DNA of 64,000 nucleotides from Tubiluchus corallicola (taxonomy: Eukaryota > Priapulida > Priapulimorpha > Priapulimorphida > Tubiluchidae): positions 62,001 to 126,000 of the forward strand of contig JAQGDQ010000264.1 in assembly GCA_030141605.1 (NCBI GenBank), given 5' to 3'. Below the pieces are notes generated by a model that was not told where the DNA came from, ran no database searches, and saw only the letters and a list, made by a program, of their open reading frames with translations. Position numbers and translations under genes: made by a program. Shown here piece by piece: positions 22,917-34,200 of the stretch; position 1 is the first letter of the stretch, and each line of letters starts with the position of its first letter.

Positions 22917-23290
22917 CGCTTGGCAATCTTGGCGGCTTGGCATTCTTGGCAGCTTGGCGTTCTTGGCATTCTTGTGGGCTTGGCAATCTTGACGGCGTGG
23001 CGTTCTTGGCGACTTGGCATTCTCGGCGGTGTGGTGTTCTTGGCGGCATGGCATTCTAGGCAGCTTGGGATTCTTGGCGGCTTGGCATTCTTGCCGGCTT
23101 GGCATTCTTGGCAGCTTGGCGTTCTTGGCGGCTTAGCGTTCTTGGCAGCTTGGCGTTCTTGGCAGCTTGGCGTTCTTGGCAGCTTGGCGTTCTTAGCATT
23201 CTTGGTGGCTTGGCGTTCTTGGCAGCTTGGCATTCTTGGCGGCGTGGCGTTCCTGGTGGCGTGGGGTCTTGGCGGCGTGGCGTTCTTGGT
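22917..23290. repeat. 17-bp minisatellite (CTTGGCGTTCTTGGCAG)
   Basis: About 20 copies of a 17-bp unit made of a 9-base half (CTTGGCGTT) and an 8-base half (CTTGGCAG). The unit is not divisible by three, so each frame cycles through all codon phases and repeats every 17 residues. That explains the Trp/Leu-rich and Arg/Pro-rich open frames on both strands. These frames are artefacts of the repeat. Confidence 0.9.
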
Positions 23291-24699
23291 TTAGAGCCTT
23301 GATACGGGACAGCGATGAAGTGATGGGAGTGCCTGTGATGTAAGCCTCATGTAAGAGTTGTAACTGCTTTGTGTGTGTGCCACATGGCATGTTAGCACAG
23401 AAGTTTTCCAACATTTCGTGATGTTCTTACACGGAACACCTACCAACTGCGCAGACAGCTAAGTTTGCCAAATCCAAAAATCCAGACTTTCATACTCTGG
23501 TGCGCAACTGTGTAATAATGTAGGTCAAGAGTTAATGTTCACAGCAACAGAAAAATAGTTAAAGAAAGCAGTGCTTAATACTACTTTCAATTAAAATTTA
23601 ATGATATTTTAGTATGTTGTGTTATTTTTGAAATCTTAGTAACTTTTAGAATTTATCATTGTGACTTCAATCTTTAATCACACTATTATTGATCTTATGT
23701 AGTTTTATTCATAATCACTGTTTAGCAATGATAATTTTAAACACTTAATTTTTCTTAATCGGGTGTGGTTTTACTAGTGCTTAAACTTTTAGTTTTTAGT
23801 ATTTTTGATCTAAAATGTCGGTTTATCAATTTATAGTTTTGCTGCATTTAGTAAATATTTTTAACAGGTTTTTAACTTTTGAATTTTTAATTTTTCAATT
23901 TTTCCTTTGTGAGTTTTATGAATTTTAGCTTTATGACTCTTATTAGGATTATTTTCTGTTACTAATTAACTATCTAAAATTCCTAATCTTAATGCTTAGG
24001 TTTTAAATTAAATTTTTATTTAATTTAACATATATTAATGTGTAATTTTTAATTTTACTTATTTGAAATTGTATGTACTAAACGTGCATGAACCACCACG
24101 GAGAGTATTGTACGTAGGCAATTTTAATTGCAAATCCATGTTAGGAATAAATATCTATTCTATTCTATTATGAATACGTATCATCTGTAACACGTCCATC
24201 CAAATACACATGCTCTAAGCTGAAGAATCATAAGGTTGATTGAAAAGTTGGCAAATACCCTTATTGCATACATAGTTATAGTTATTATAGAGAAATATGC
24301 TTATAAATTTCCAATCTGATACGTAATCATAAGAACTCCACCAAAGTGTGATACAGATTATTGATTTGCTTACTAGTCAAGTTATCAACAATTTTGTATC
24401 GGCATACATTTGTATAGATTTTACCAGTAAAACAGCCTAGCCGATTTTACTTAGAGTAGTACAAATGTCGTACAGATAAACACTGTACAATGCATGTAAA
24501 CATTGTACAACTTAAGAGATTGTTTTATAATAATTATGTTGCCATATTGTTTAGCCCATTACGAGTACAAAAATTAAAATACACAGCTTCCCACCTTATG
24601 CACATTTTGTTGTTTATATGCCAAATGTAACATGCACTTTATATTTCTCGAATATATAAAAGTTTAGCGTTTCTAAAAATCTATTGCACACCATCTGTA
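23291..24699. other. Intergenic with LINE 3' tail
   Basis: Extremely AT-rich from 23600 to 24100. The part ending at 24172 looks like a LINE 3' end (separate entry). Nothing else is recognised. Confidence 0.45.
24080..24172 (+). mobile_element. Non-LTR retrotransposon 3' end with ATTCT tail
   Basis: The sequence GGAATAAATAT is followed by CTATTCTATTCTATT. A short pentanucleotide tail after an AATAAAT-type end is typical of CR1/Jockey-like LINEs. The same ending occurs near 27875 on this strand and near 46605 on the other. The 5' extent is uncertain. Confidence 0.5.
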
Positions 24700-24912
24700 A
24701 TGTGTACAAAAATTTATCCTGTGCATGTAGGCGTAGTGTATTACTCCCGTGAGAGGATTTTTCACCAAACTTGGAAATCAAATTTATACAAACAAATTGC
24801 ATTCTGTTATGAACAGTTTACTAAAGATGAATGTTTAGCTAGTATTATGAATAGGTACTGTAAGTACTGCGGGATGGGAAAGCCACACACCTGTCCATCA
24901 ACAAGTGTATAA
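24700..24912 (+). CDS. Unrecognised 70-codon ORF with Cys/His cluster
   Basis: The frame starts at ATG and ends in RYCKYCGMGKPHTCP and a stop. The C-x2-C-x6-H-x-C spacing could bind zinc. A plausible acceptor (CATGTAG) sits shortly after the ATG, so this might instead be the final exon of an unidentified gene. I know no family with this sequence, and it may be chance. Confidence 0.25.
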   Translation: MCTKIYPVHVGVVYYSRERIFHQTWKSNLYKQIAFCYEQFTKDECLASIMNRYCKYCGMGKPHTCPSTSV

Positions 24913-25559
24913 GGTTGTCGTCCTAGTTCTCGATGTTACCTCACCTACCTCATCTACTGGACAGTGCAAACTTCGTTTACAGTGACTTCACCAATGACTT
25001 GTGTGGCATGCCAAGATAATGGACAGTGAACCATCTCAACGTGGACAGGTTTTTCGGTGCACCTCCCGGGTAAAGGGTAATTAGTGAGTACCTAGTGTAT
25101 TAGAATCTTGATTTGTTTATCTTTAGTTCGGTTTTGCCTCGTATTTATTTTTCCTCCATGTCTGGTAAACAACATTATGTCTAAGAAGTTTTGCAACAAT
25201 TTGAGGGTTTGTTGTTTAAAGTATAACATGATTTAGGTATGCTTTATCTGAAAAACAGCTACCCTTTAGTGATTAAGTATAATCTTGTTGTCTGAGAGAC
25301 TGCCTTTGAAAGTACTTTTAATTTTAAACCAAAAGGGAGTGCAACACTCTGATTGATTTTGAAAATTATCTTTTGATCATCACAAATTTGTTCATTAAAT
25401 TTTGATCGTTTTTCATGCACAAAAATATGTATCTTGAAGTGCGACTTTTTGTGAACGTTTAAGACGTATTTAAATAGTAAAAATATCATGAATAGTTCAC
25501 ACTTTGTTAGCTAAACACAATAACAGCAACTCAAGATCGACACTTAAGATCCCACTCGT

Positions 25560-25685
25560 GATTCAAACCCACATTTTTTGTCTCAATGTACGCCCCGTAG
25601 AGGTACCTATGTGAAACTGATTCAGTTTCTAAACTACTAACAACTAAACTACTACTCTGTGTACTACTACCTCACCGCTCGGCTA
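25560..25685 (-). mobile_element. Possible tRNA-derived SINE
   Basis: On the minus strand, TAGCCGAGCGGT (25674-25685) resembles a tRNA Leu/Ser A box, and GGGTTTGAATC (25560-25570) resembles a B box. They are over 100 bases apart, too far for an intact tRNA, with GTAGTAGT-type repetition between. A tRNA gene is therefore excluded, and a SINE remnant is the likeliest reading. Confidence 0.3.
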
Positions 25686-25757
25686 GGAGTACTAGTTTGG
25701 GAATTGTTGAAGTAAATCTGGTTTAAATAAAGAACAGAAAACCAACAAGTAAAGTCC

Positions 25758-25765
25758 GACGTCAC
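25758..25765 (+). promoter_or_regulatory. CRE-like site (GACGTCAC)
   Basis: A CREB/ATF-type motif 264 bases before the ABHD17 start codon. Confidence 0.35.
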
Positions 25766-25912
25766 ACATTCGTGTTGTCTTTTTGCGGTCTTATTTTTTA
25801 TAATATTACGAGCACCGCTGCAGGCTAAACCTAGCCGTTATCTTCTTTGGTTTAATGGCATAGACCGAAGTAACGATAGTTTCTCAAGCGCCTGAGAGGT
25901 GGCGCCGCAAAA

Positions 25913-25922
25913 GTGACGTCAC
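25913..25922. promoter_or_regulatory. Palindromic CRE (GTGACGTCAC) upstream of ABHD17
   Basis: A full palindromic CREB/ATF consensus 107 bases before the start codon, just after a local GC-rich patch (GGTGGCGCCGC). With the second copy at 25758 this marks a probable promoter. The motif is seen; regulation is inferred. Confidence 0.5.
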
Positions 25923-26028
25923 AATATTATGTAGCTTTCCTCCGTGTTTCTTTTCTTTTGTAAAGTTATTGTAAAAATTTGCATGTAAATTTGTGTCACA
26001 TAATATACGACATACTATACTAGTCAGA

Positions 26029-26678
26029 ATGAATGGGTTATCGTTAAGTGAGCTTTGCTGTTTATTTTGCTGCCCGCCGTGTCCGACGAAAATTGCAGCA
26101 AAATTAGCTTTTCTTCCGCCGGAACCAACCTACTCTTTACAGCAGTCTGAAGAGATGGGTTCAAAATGTATTCTTCATTTAACAGAAAGAGCGGAGTGGC
26201 AGTATTCTCAAAAAGAACTCGACACTATTGAAGTGTTTATGACACGGACAGGAAAAGGAAATCGTATTGCTTGCATGTTTGTGAGATGTGCGCCAAATGC
26301 GAGATTTACTTTACTGTTTAGTCATGGTAATGCTGTTGATCTTGGCCAAATGAGCAGCTTTTATGTAGGACTCGGTTCAAGAATAAATTGCAATGTTTTT
26401 AGCTATGATTACAGTGGTTATGGCTGTAGTAGTGGTAAGACGTCAGAAAAACGACTTTATTCAGATATCGACGCTGCGTGGCATGCCTTACGAACAAAAT
26501 ATGGCATTAGTCCTGAAAATATTATCCTGTATGGACAAAGTATAGGCACTGTTCCTACAATAGATTTAGCATCAAGGTTTGAAGTTGGAGCTGTGATATT
26601 ACATTCACCTCTAATGTCGGGAATGAGAGTGGCATTTCCTGACACAAAGCGCACATGGTTTTTTGACGCCTTTCCAAG
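26029..26678 (+). CDS. ABHD17 exon 1
   Basis: It encodes residues 1-216 plus two bases of codon 217, covering the palmitoylation segment, oxyanion region and nucleophile elbow. The donor is AG|GTAACT. Confidence 0.95.
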
Positions 26679-29600
26679 GTAACTACTAAATTAAAATATC
26701 TATAATGAAAAAGTGGTTCTGTCCAAAACTTTTACTAGGAAGGATGATTCTAATCAAATTTTATTAACATGTAGAAAAAATACAAATTATGACATGTAAC
26801 GATTGTATAACAGCCTAATTCATGAAACTAAATAAGCACTACAATAAGTCTTCGCTTAACGACTCAACGTTTAGCGACATTTCGTTTTAACGATCGATGC
26901 TGGACTATTGACACCTTTCTCGCACTTTTCACGCACATTTTATTTTAGTGGCGATTTTTTTATTTTACTCACAGCCATTTATTTTATCAACAACTTTTTT
27001 TTACCTAATTTGAAGGATTAAAGCAGTACATACTGTGTTAATCTGTTCTAATAACGTATTAGAACATTTGACATTATTACTTGACATTTTAGTTTACTAT
27101 GCAGAGCTAATAGTCAAAGGAAAGTCACTGCATTATATGATTCACTTCCAAATTTTCTAGAAAAGTCCTCATCTATTTCAAATTATTTGTCTTTCAATGC
27201 TTCTACAGTTTCTTTGTTTAAGAAAAAATTTTCCTTTAATTGTTCAATTAAATTTAGTCTGTAAGTTTGAGTGTGGATTTCATTGAATGTGAAGATACAA
27301 AAGTTAAAAAGGTTGCAGAAAGAACAAATCACCGATTATGGGTTTTTCTTTTAGTTTTATTCAAATTTAACTCAGATTAATTGCATAAGAAGCTTCCGTA
27401 TTTTTTATCTTTCTTAATATTGCACTCAAGGAGCCAACAACAGTAACGAGCTACACTGAACACACATATTTAAGTATATTTCACTATTTGTCACCAAATT
27501 ACTAAATGTTTTTGCATAATTTATCATTTTGTTATTTGAGTATGCTAAACCATGCATCTCACTCCTAACAATTTTATAAATGTTTTTTTGTGCATAATTA
27601 ATCAAATTAACTGACCACAAGACCACAACTGAACAATATTGATGATATCTGTAAAAAGTCAAAATTAGCTAGTGGACGTTTTTGACTGTATTAAAAACTG
27701 TGGTGAAACTCTGAATCTGTCATAGGAGATGCTTTATGTGAGAACTTTTGTTTTTAAACTAAAAAATGTTTTTCTAAATAGTTAATATATGCAAGTACTG
27801 TTGTGCTTGACATTAAAAGCTTCAGTGAATTTGGAGCTTGTCACATGTAACAAATAAAATTCTATTCTATTCTATGCTTTTTCACCAGTGGTAGGTAACT
27901 CAAGGCAGTCGGAACTTGTCACTTTTTCACCAGTGGTCCGCAACGCAACTGAAGGCCATGAAGGGCGTAATATTGCTTTCATTGAATTAGCCATGTTTAA
28001 GAACTTAGGAATTATATTTGGTTTTAGTAAAATGGAAAGTATAATTTTTTATCAGTTGACCAGCCACCAATCTAATTATTCACTAAGTCTTGTGTTGCTT
28101 TTCTTTGTAAGCAAGCACTCAGCATGGTCACACAGGTAATTTCTTCACAAATTATTAGCAAGTTGCAGAAGGTTACAAGTTACAAGATAATTAATTTTAC
28201 CATCAATAGTATTACATTTGCACATTCAAACAATTTTAAGGAAAATAGGAATTTAATATCATTTTAATTTTGTAAACTAGCTAAACCTGACAGAATCATT
28301 TTGCATATCGTCCAAACAGTGCGAGTAGAAAAAGAAGGTAAGAAACGCACGAAACAAAAAGTTTTAAGTGGTAACGGAACCCACAATTTTCAATGTGGAA
28401 AGCCAACACACTTATCCCTGGCCTATAACAGATCTTCACGAATTTCTTTGCTTAACAACTGTTATAGCGGCGATGTTGCGAAAACATTGTGTGGCGTCAC
28501 GTATGTTACGCCGCGCCCAGGACCCAGTTTGAGATGCGAAATTTCCGCTATTTTGCATGGAATTAGTCGACCAATGTTCGCGCTCGTTTAGGTCTTTTCA
28601 GAAAACTTACATCGTTTTGTAGCCAGCTCCTTCTCCTTCTAAAGAGCTATAAAACTCCTTTAAATGTTCCCGTAACACGGCCAACCAATGATTTTTCTCG
28701 ATGATGTTTCACGAAAGTTTAATAAATTGAAATTAGACTTGTCATATTGAGGTCAGCCAAAATCAGCGAAACCTATATCATTCGATTCGTTGCATCGAGC
28801 CCTTTCATTTGACATATTACATGCCTGTTACTTGACACTGGTAACATTCTTGTCCTAGACCCCCTCGATTTTGGTTTTTGCCCCCTACCGCAAAATTTTC
28901 CAATATGCAAATGACTCATATTCAGCCATGCACAACAACTCGACACCAACTAGCCACATGACAAAAATTAATTGTGGCCCTAGCTAAAAAACTGTAGGAG
29001 GAGATCCAGCCTAACGAAAAAACAAGCAGCCCTGCCCGGTCCTTAACCTCTGACTCAGTGATGACGGGTCACGTATTAGCATAAATCCCCCTATGAGGGG
29101 AGTGCACCCTGTAAGTTTTGTAAACCTAGCCCTGTGCATGTGCAAGTTATTAAAGAAACAGAAAGGCATAAATCATAATAAAAACCAGGGGTAAAGTAAG
29201 AAGATTCTGCTTACGGAATCTTAATAAATAAGCCTAATAGTTTATGTTAAATAATAATTGACCTAATAGCTATTAATTGAAGAAAGTTGGCACTATAAAG
29301 TTGTAAGTTGTATTGTACAAAGCGCATCAAACTAATACATAATTTGAACATGCTAGTTTTTCTGCTGTTTACAAATATAATGTTGTATACATATAATCAT
29401 TGGACAATAAATATGTATATTTACAAGGTTAAACCAAAATGAGATAAACAGTAATGTGTAAGCTAGTGATAGGACATATGATACAGAGATCTGGATATCC
29501 CAGTTACATCGCTATATATCCCAGTTACAGCAGTTATTTGAATGAAAATAATGTGCCTAATATTGTGATATTACATTTGCTTTGTTTTTTGTGCCCCTCA

Positions 29601-31194
29601 GTTTGCACGAAGCTTGCGAACTGTAATGTAATTCAGTATCAGCCAGGAATCTGGATCAGAGATAGTTTGTCTGAACCTCTCACAAATAGCAAAAAACTGC
29701 AAAAAACTCCTGTGCCTTGTACTTTTGAACTATAGGGGCCTAAGTAAAAAATCAAGAATCTTGTTTTTGATCCAGAAATGTGCTGGTGGATCTAAATCAT
29801 TACACCACTAATCTAAGACTGTTGTATTTTTGTTGCACGTATCCTGTGTATCCTGTGAAAGGAGAATAATTATTTTCTATCACCATTGTGAGCTATTTTT
29901 TCCTTTGTTTTTAAGCTGTGGTTTCATTGAACAAAGTTCTACTTTTCTTCGGGTTTGCAGTGTAAATTACTAAAAATTGTTCAGCAGTAGTGCAAACATT
30001 AGCATGTTGTTCTAATACATCCACATTTCTTTGTTGTATGCTGTTCAGTTGGGCTGTCTTGCAAGTTTCAGATAATGGCTCTAAGCACTGTTGACTAACA
30101 GCTTTATTTGAACTATGCAGCCATTGTGTTATAAAATCAATTGCTGCACAGTAATTATCCTGGCAAATAAAGCACTGTACATGAGCATAAATGAATGCGG
30201 GCAGCCCAGCCCGGCAAAACAGAAACAAATATCAGCAGTTAAGTTATTATTACCATACCTTTATTTGAAAGCTTGCATATTTAAAATATCAGCCAAACAC
30301 AAAATACCAATAAGCTAAATGAAAGTCAAGAATCACAAAAAATGACTGGATCTAAAACATTTCAGAAGGTCAATAAAATAACTACTATAATACTGATATA
30401 ATGTAATTTAAAAGTATTTAATGTAATTCATCATGTACTTAGCTCTAGAGTTTCTTTAAGTTATTTGAGTTTGTAAAGTTGGAGAATGCTCATGTTACAT
30501 TGCTATCTGAAAGCTATGCTATGGCTATATTTCTGGCTAGAATTTTGAAGATCTAAAAGAGTATAACATTTTTCCATGTATAAGAAGTTTATTAACTTGA
30601 TTTCTGTGTGCTAGAAATAAGAGAAGTGCATCTTGTATGTAGTCTATAAACACCATATATTATGTGTAATATATTATATTATATATATTATCTTGAGGCA
30701 TCATCAGCAGCATGCTCCTTGGGGTTTGAAAACTTCTCAGCGACGACAATGTACATTACAATATCCATTCAAAATGACTAGAATAGCTTATGCATGCAGG
30801 TACAGTTTCAAAGTGAGATACAGAATTTAGTTTTCTTAGATATTATAAATAAATGATATAAAGTACGAATTACTATATTTACATATTACATATTTACTAA
30901 GTGCTACAATATTTAGGTACAATATTAGAAAACCATTGAAAATGCATAATGATTAATGACCGGAAATGTTATGTTCGATATGACTGATTCAAGGAAAAAC
31001 GCGCGAAATTACCTATTTGATCTCACCTCAGTCTGTGTTCGAAGAGCATGGTAGACACTTTAGTGAACCAAATATCAAGAATTTTTTTAAACTACAATTG
31101 CAAAGAAATGATATTTAAACGAATAAAAACATTTTTAATTAATGTAATTGATTTATATAACATTATGATATTATGCATTCTGTATACTCACCCA

Positions 31195-31245
<51 letters not shown>

Positions 31246-34200
31246 TTATTTATTTATTTATTTACTTATTTATTTAGTTATAAGATTTGGCATGCAGATA
31301 CTTTGGAAATTTTTGAAGCCCATTTGTGGCAAATATCACTTGTTTCAAATGAAAATTGTGTGGGCTTTTTTTATATAATGAAACATTTTTACTATAGGAA
31401 CAGATAAAAATTTAACTGAATGAAAATCTGATGCACCCTAATGCAGAGTGTAAATATACTGATAACAATTTTCACGTGCAAGGTGCTCACAATGTCTACA
31501 GATTTGAATGCTGCAGTGAAAGCTTGATGTATAAGGCACACGTGTTTATTATAACTTACTGCTGCCGATCAATATGTATAATAAAGCTTAGTCAACTACA
31601 AACATCTTGTTTTGTCTGTATACATGTGTTGCTTAAAATTCTTGCAAATTGTCAGTGTAGCTAGTGCAATATTTTTCCACGTGTCCATATACTTGCTAAA
31701 TTCAATCTCGGAGAAAGAACTTAAATGATTTTGTAGATTACTCGGAAAATTGTGTTCTCGTAGGAGTGATGTTGCAAATTTGAGTAGCACAACACTTAAT
31801 ACAGCGAAACTGGATTGATGCATGTACTGTCACAGTGAACTATTACTTGGTGCTATTGAGTGCAATGATTAAGCTTACTTAGCTACACTGAACAATTCGT
31901 TTATAAATACTGAGCTATGGAATATATATGTTCGTGAAATAACATTAGTTCAGTTAACAGATTGCGAAATAATTTTATTTTCATTAATGGGCTGAGCAAA
32001 GAGGCTGTGACATTCACAGTCCTTTCCATCAAAAGGATAATTTTATTCCATTGATTTTACAATGATCTGATTTCTCTCACTTTTTGATTCTTGTATGCAA
32101 AAATGACTGAGGAAGATTGCTTTAAATAGGTCTTAAATTGTTTGTACATGTGTAAATGCTTGCCTTATGAAAACAAATAATTTAAGCCTGTGATGTGCAA
32201 ATTATCTAAGACCTGTGGTGTCTAAGTTATCTAAGACTTTGCTGACATCATGAGGTTTTAATTGTATTATGCAGTTGGGTAAAAAATTGTAGGATAATGG
32301 ATACGGCTGCTTAACTTGCTAATCTTGCTTTGACAACTAACAATTTTATCTGCGCATGACATACCAGTACCAAAAAGAAGTAGCACTAGGAAAATTTTTT
32401 TATTTTCCCGTGAGCTCTTCTTTACATGTGAAGGTTGCTTGTGAGGATCATTAGCTGGCTCAGTAGCTACAGATTTTTCTTTCTAAAGCAAATATTTAAA
32501 TTTTTGTTTGTCTTTAAAATGAGTAACTTTGTCTCAGTCTGATACTGTAGATTTTGTAGTACTAAAAGTTTTACATGTCAGACTGTAGATTCTGTAGTAC
32601 TAAGAGTTTTACATGTCAGTTTTTTTTCAGCATTGACAAAGTGCCGAAGGTGACATCTCCCGTCCTAGTAATCCATGGCACCGATGATGAAGTCATTGAT
32701 TTTTCCCATGGTCTTGCCATTTATGAACGATGTCCACGTACTGTTGAGCCTCTATGGGTACATACGCTATTTTCACTGTTTTTCTAATTAATTGGTATCT
32801 TTGCTGCACTTTGGAAAATGTGTTGTTATTAAATTTAATCTGTTAATTATTGATGACCTTAATAGTAAAAAGCTAGTCTTTTGCTAGCTTTAGATATTTT
32901 ATTCTTGTTTTTATGCTGGACAGGCGTGGAAAATTTTAGCTCCTGAGAGTTTAAAATGACAAAATTTTTCCTATCTTAAACCAGTTTTTTGTCTAATTGA
33001 CGTTTTTGATCTTTGCGACTAAGATTTTTTCTAATTTCGTCTGAGATTAATGGAGATTTAGACGTGCACGTGTTGTATGTTGTTTTTAAGATGGCGTCCA
33101 GTTCTTTATGAAGATCTCAATTTCCGACGCATATGGAATTAACAAAGAGTGGATTCCCTTCATGAGGTGTGGATGTGCAAGCTTAGCCCTTTTTGCATCA
33201 TTAATTGGTTTTGCATTATTAAACACTACTATCATTTGCATAGATTTACAGAGTGAGTCTGTGCTTGTAACTGATTATACTTACTCCTTAATCATGTCAT
33301 GGAGATCTCAGAGCATGTTAAACACCAGTATTACTAAGAGTGATTCCTTCAGTATGAATCAGCAAGTAACTACGCAGTCTGTAACCCTAGTGGATGATAA
33401 ATCTAGTGAGTCTAAAGAAGTTTCTTTGTGTCAGATGTGTTCTGTATCGTCAGTAGAGTTTGAGGCCATTAATTGTGAGCGATGTAAGAAGTGGATTTGC
33501 TTAAACTGCAAAATTGTCTCAGGTTGAATACAAATGGGTTGGTTGACAATCCCAGACTAAGTGAACTTCCTTTTTACTGCAGTGATTACGAGCAGAGAGC
33601 AAAAGCTGATGCACTTAATGGCGTCACTATTGAACATAAACTCGAAGAATTTCAAAAGAAATTAGAGATGCTTTGCTAACAGTGAAGCACAACTTGCTAC
33701 AAATGCTGACAGCAGTGTTGTCCATAGTTGCATGCTGATGTTGACAATTTGAAAATGATACAAAGGAATTCATCTCAATCACAGGCTATTGTTAAAATTC
33801 AAAAGATCTGAAATTAACAAAAAGATTAACTTGGTTATCAGTGAGTCCGATGACCTTTATCTCCGTAAGTGTAACCTGATTTTCAAAAATGTTCCTGAAC
33901 CACTGAGTTCAGTTGGTAGAGGAGAATGTCGTGACAGTGACAGAACTAAAGATGCTAGAATATTGGGGGCTTTCTATAAAGGCTCAACACCAGTTCTTTT
34001 CACAAGACTTGGAGAATTTAAGGAAGGAAGAAATTGCCTTTTGCTAATCAAATTCAATGATGTTAAAGCATCATGCCATGTTTTCAATGATAAAGTATTG
34101 CTTCAGAAAGAATCAGCTACTAGTTGGATGAGTGACGTTTTTATACAGCGTGATGTCACTCAGTTTGAGAGAGACAACAGCAGGCAAACAGAATTAAGCA

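Noticed and set aside
22869-23414. Proteins rich in Trp/Leu or Arg/Pro/Gln on either strand
   Set aside because: They arise from the 17-bp minisatellite cycling through codon phases.
25993-26028. 12-codon N-terminal extension of ABHD17
   Set aside because: The family start [15 protein letters not shown] is exactly at 26029, and its Cys-rich N-terminus must be near the end.
30633-30830. Extra ABHD17 exon ([14 protein letters not shown])
   Set aside because: Exons 1 and 2 join seamlessly in the conserved family sequence, leaving no room for an insertion there.
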